DNA of 24,992 nucleotides from Chara braunii (taxonomy: Eukaryota; Streptophyta; Charophyceae; Charales; Characeae), in the NCBI GenBank assembly GCA_003427395.1, contig BFEA01000014.1:6649352-6674343 (forward strand), given 5' to 3'. The translations under genes and the position numbers were made by a program. Shown piece after piece: positions 24,702-24,992 of this stretch. Below the pieces are notes generated by a model. It had not been told where the DNA came from and searched no databases. It saw nothing but the letters and a program-made list of their open reading frames with translations. How positions within the stretch are numbered: the stretch's first letter is position 1; each line of letters starts with the position of its first letter.

Positions 24702-24992
24702 TATGGCGCGAGACACGACGACATTGGATCCAGTTTCGACTCCTGGACTTCAAACATGGCGACGAGGGATTATTTGGGATTGGTGACAAAGACTTGGTGT
24801 GACGACAAACCCATCTGATTCCCTCTTTTCATCTGATTCCCTCCTCTTCGCCGGTGATTAGCAGGGACTGGCGCATTTTCCATGCGCAAGCACCAGGTTT
24901 CTTCATACCATGTGACGATGATGGTGTTGGGACTGCGCTGCAATGACGATCATTCGGATTATTGGTATCTAAGTTTTTCGCTGCGTTATCTG
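24702..24992. other. No gene recognised
   Basis: CATCTGATTCCCTC occurs twice at about 24811-24843 as a short direct repeat. Otherwise no feature is visible to the window end. Confidence 0.4.

Overview
The window looks like repeat-dense nuclear DNA of a eukaryote, most likely from the green (streptophyte or green-algal) lineage. The lineage hint is indirect: a plastid-type trnI(CAU) gene in AT-rich DNA sits inside a decayed Ty3/Gypsy retrotransposon. Microsatellites are abundant, several assembly ambiguities (n) are present, and no intact host gene can be recognised. The species cannot be named from the sequence alone.

Bases 1 to about 6720 hold a 5'-truncated Ty3/Gypsy element on the + strand. 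It runs from Gag capsid to a CCHC zinc knuckle, aspartic protease, reverse transcriptase, RNase H, the start of integrase, an AT-rich insert with the tRNA, and the integrase C-terminal part. It is broken by two in-frame stops (2998-3000, 3670-3672), two single-base frame changes (near 965 and at 4395) and the insert. The frame change between protease and RT is different: an in-phase slippery heptamer is followed after 8 nt by a 6-bp G-C hairpin, the layout of a programmed -1 frameshift signal.

From about 6720 to 13100 there are no recognisable genes. The stretch carries microsatellites, a short dispersed repeat found here and at 22-25 kb, a degenerate repeat at 10.5-12.2 kb, two large foldback (inverted-repeat) elements at 11.0-11.9 kb, a 24-bp minisatellite that reads as an 8-residue repeat, and a tRNA-headed SINE-like sequence at 12.85-13.03 kb. 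From 13.1 to 15.1 kb is unassigned sequence ending in repeated units that each carry a splice-donor-like site on the minus strand.

From about 15.3 to 18.1 kb is a hairpin-rich block of different character. Its centre (16883-17665) is a tandem array of eight units of about 98 bp, each an imperfect palindrome with a CTCCCGGGAG tip. Degenerate hairpins of similar plan lie on both sides.

From 18.5 to 25 kb the sequence is built from duplicated exon-like segments ending in GTAAGT-type donors, long trinucleotide and (CT)n(CA)n microsatellites, and at least eight copies on both strands of a core repeat of about 70 bp that usually lies next to the (CT)n(CA)n tracts. These parts may form one composite mobile or intron-like repeat family. 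That is inference.
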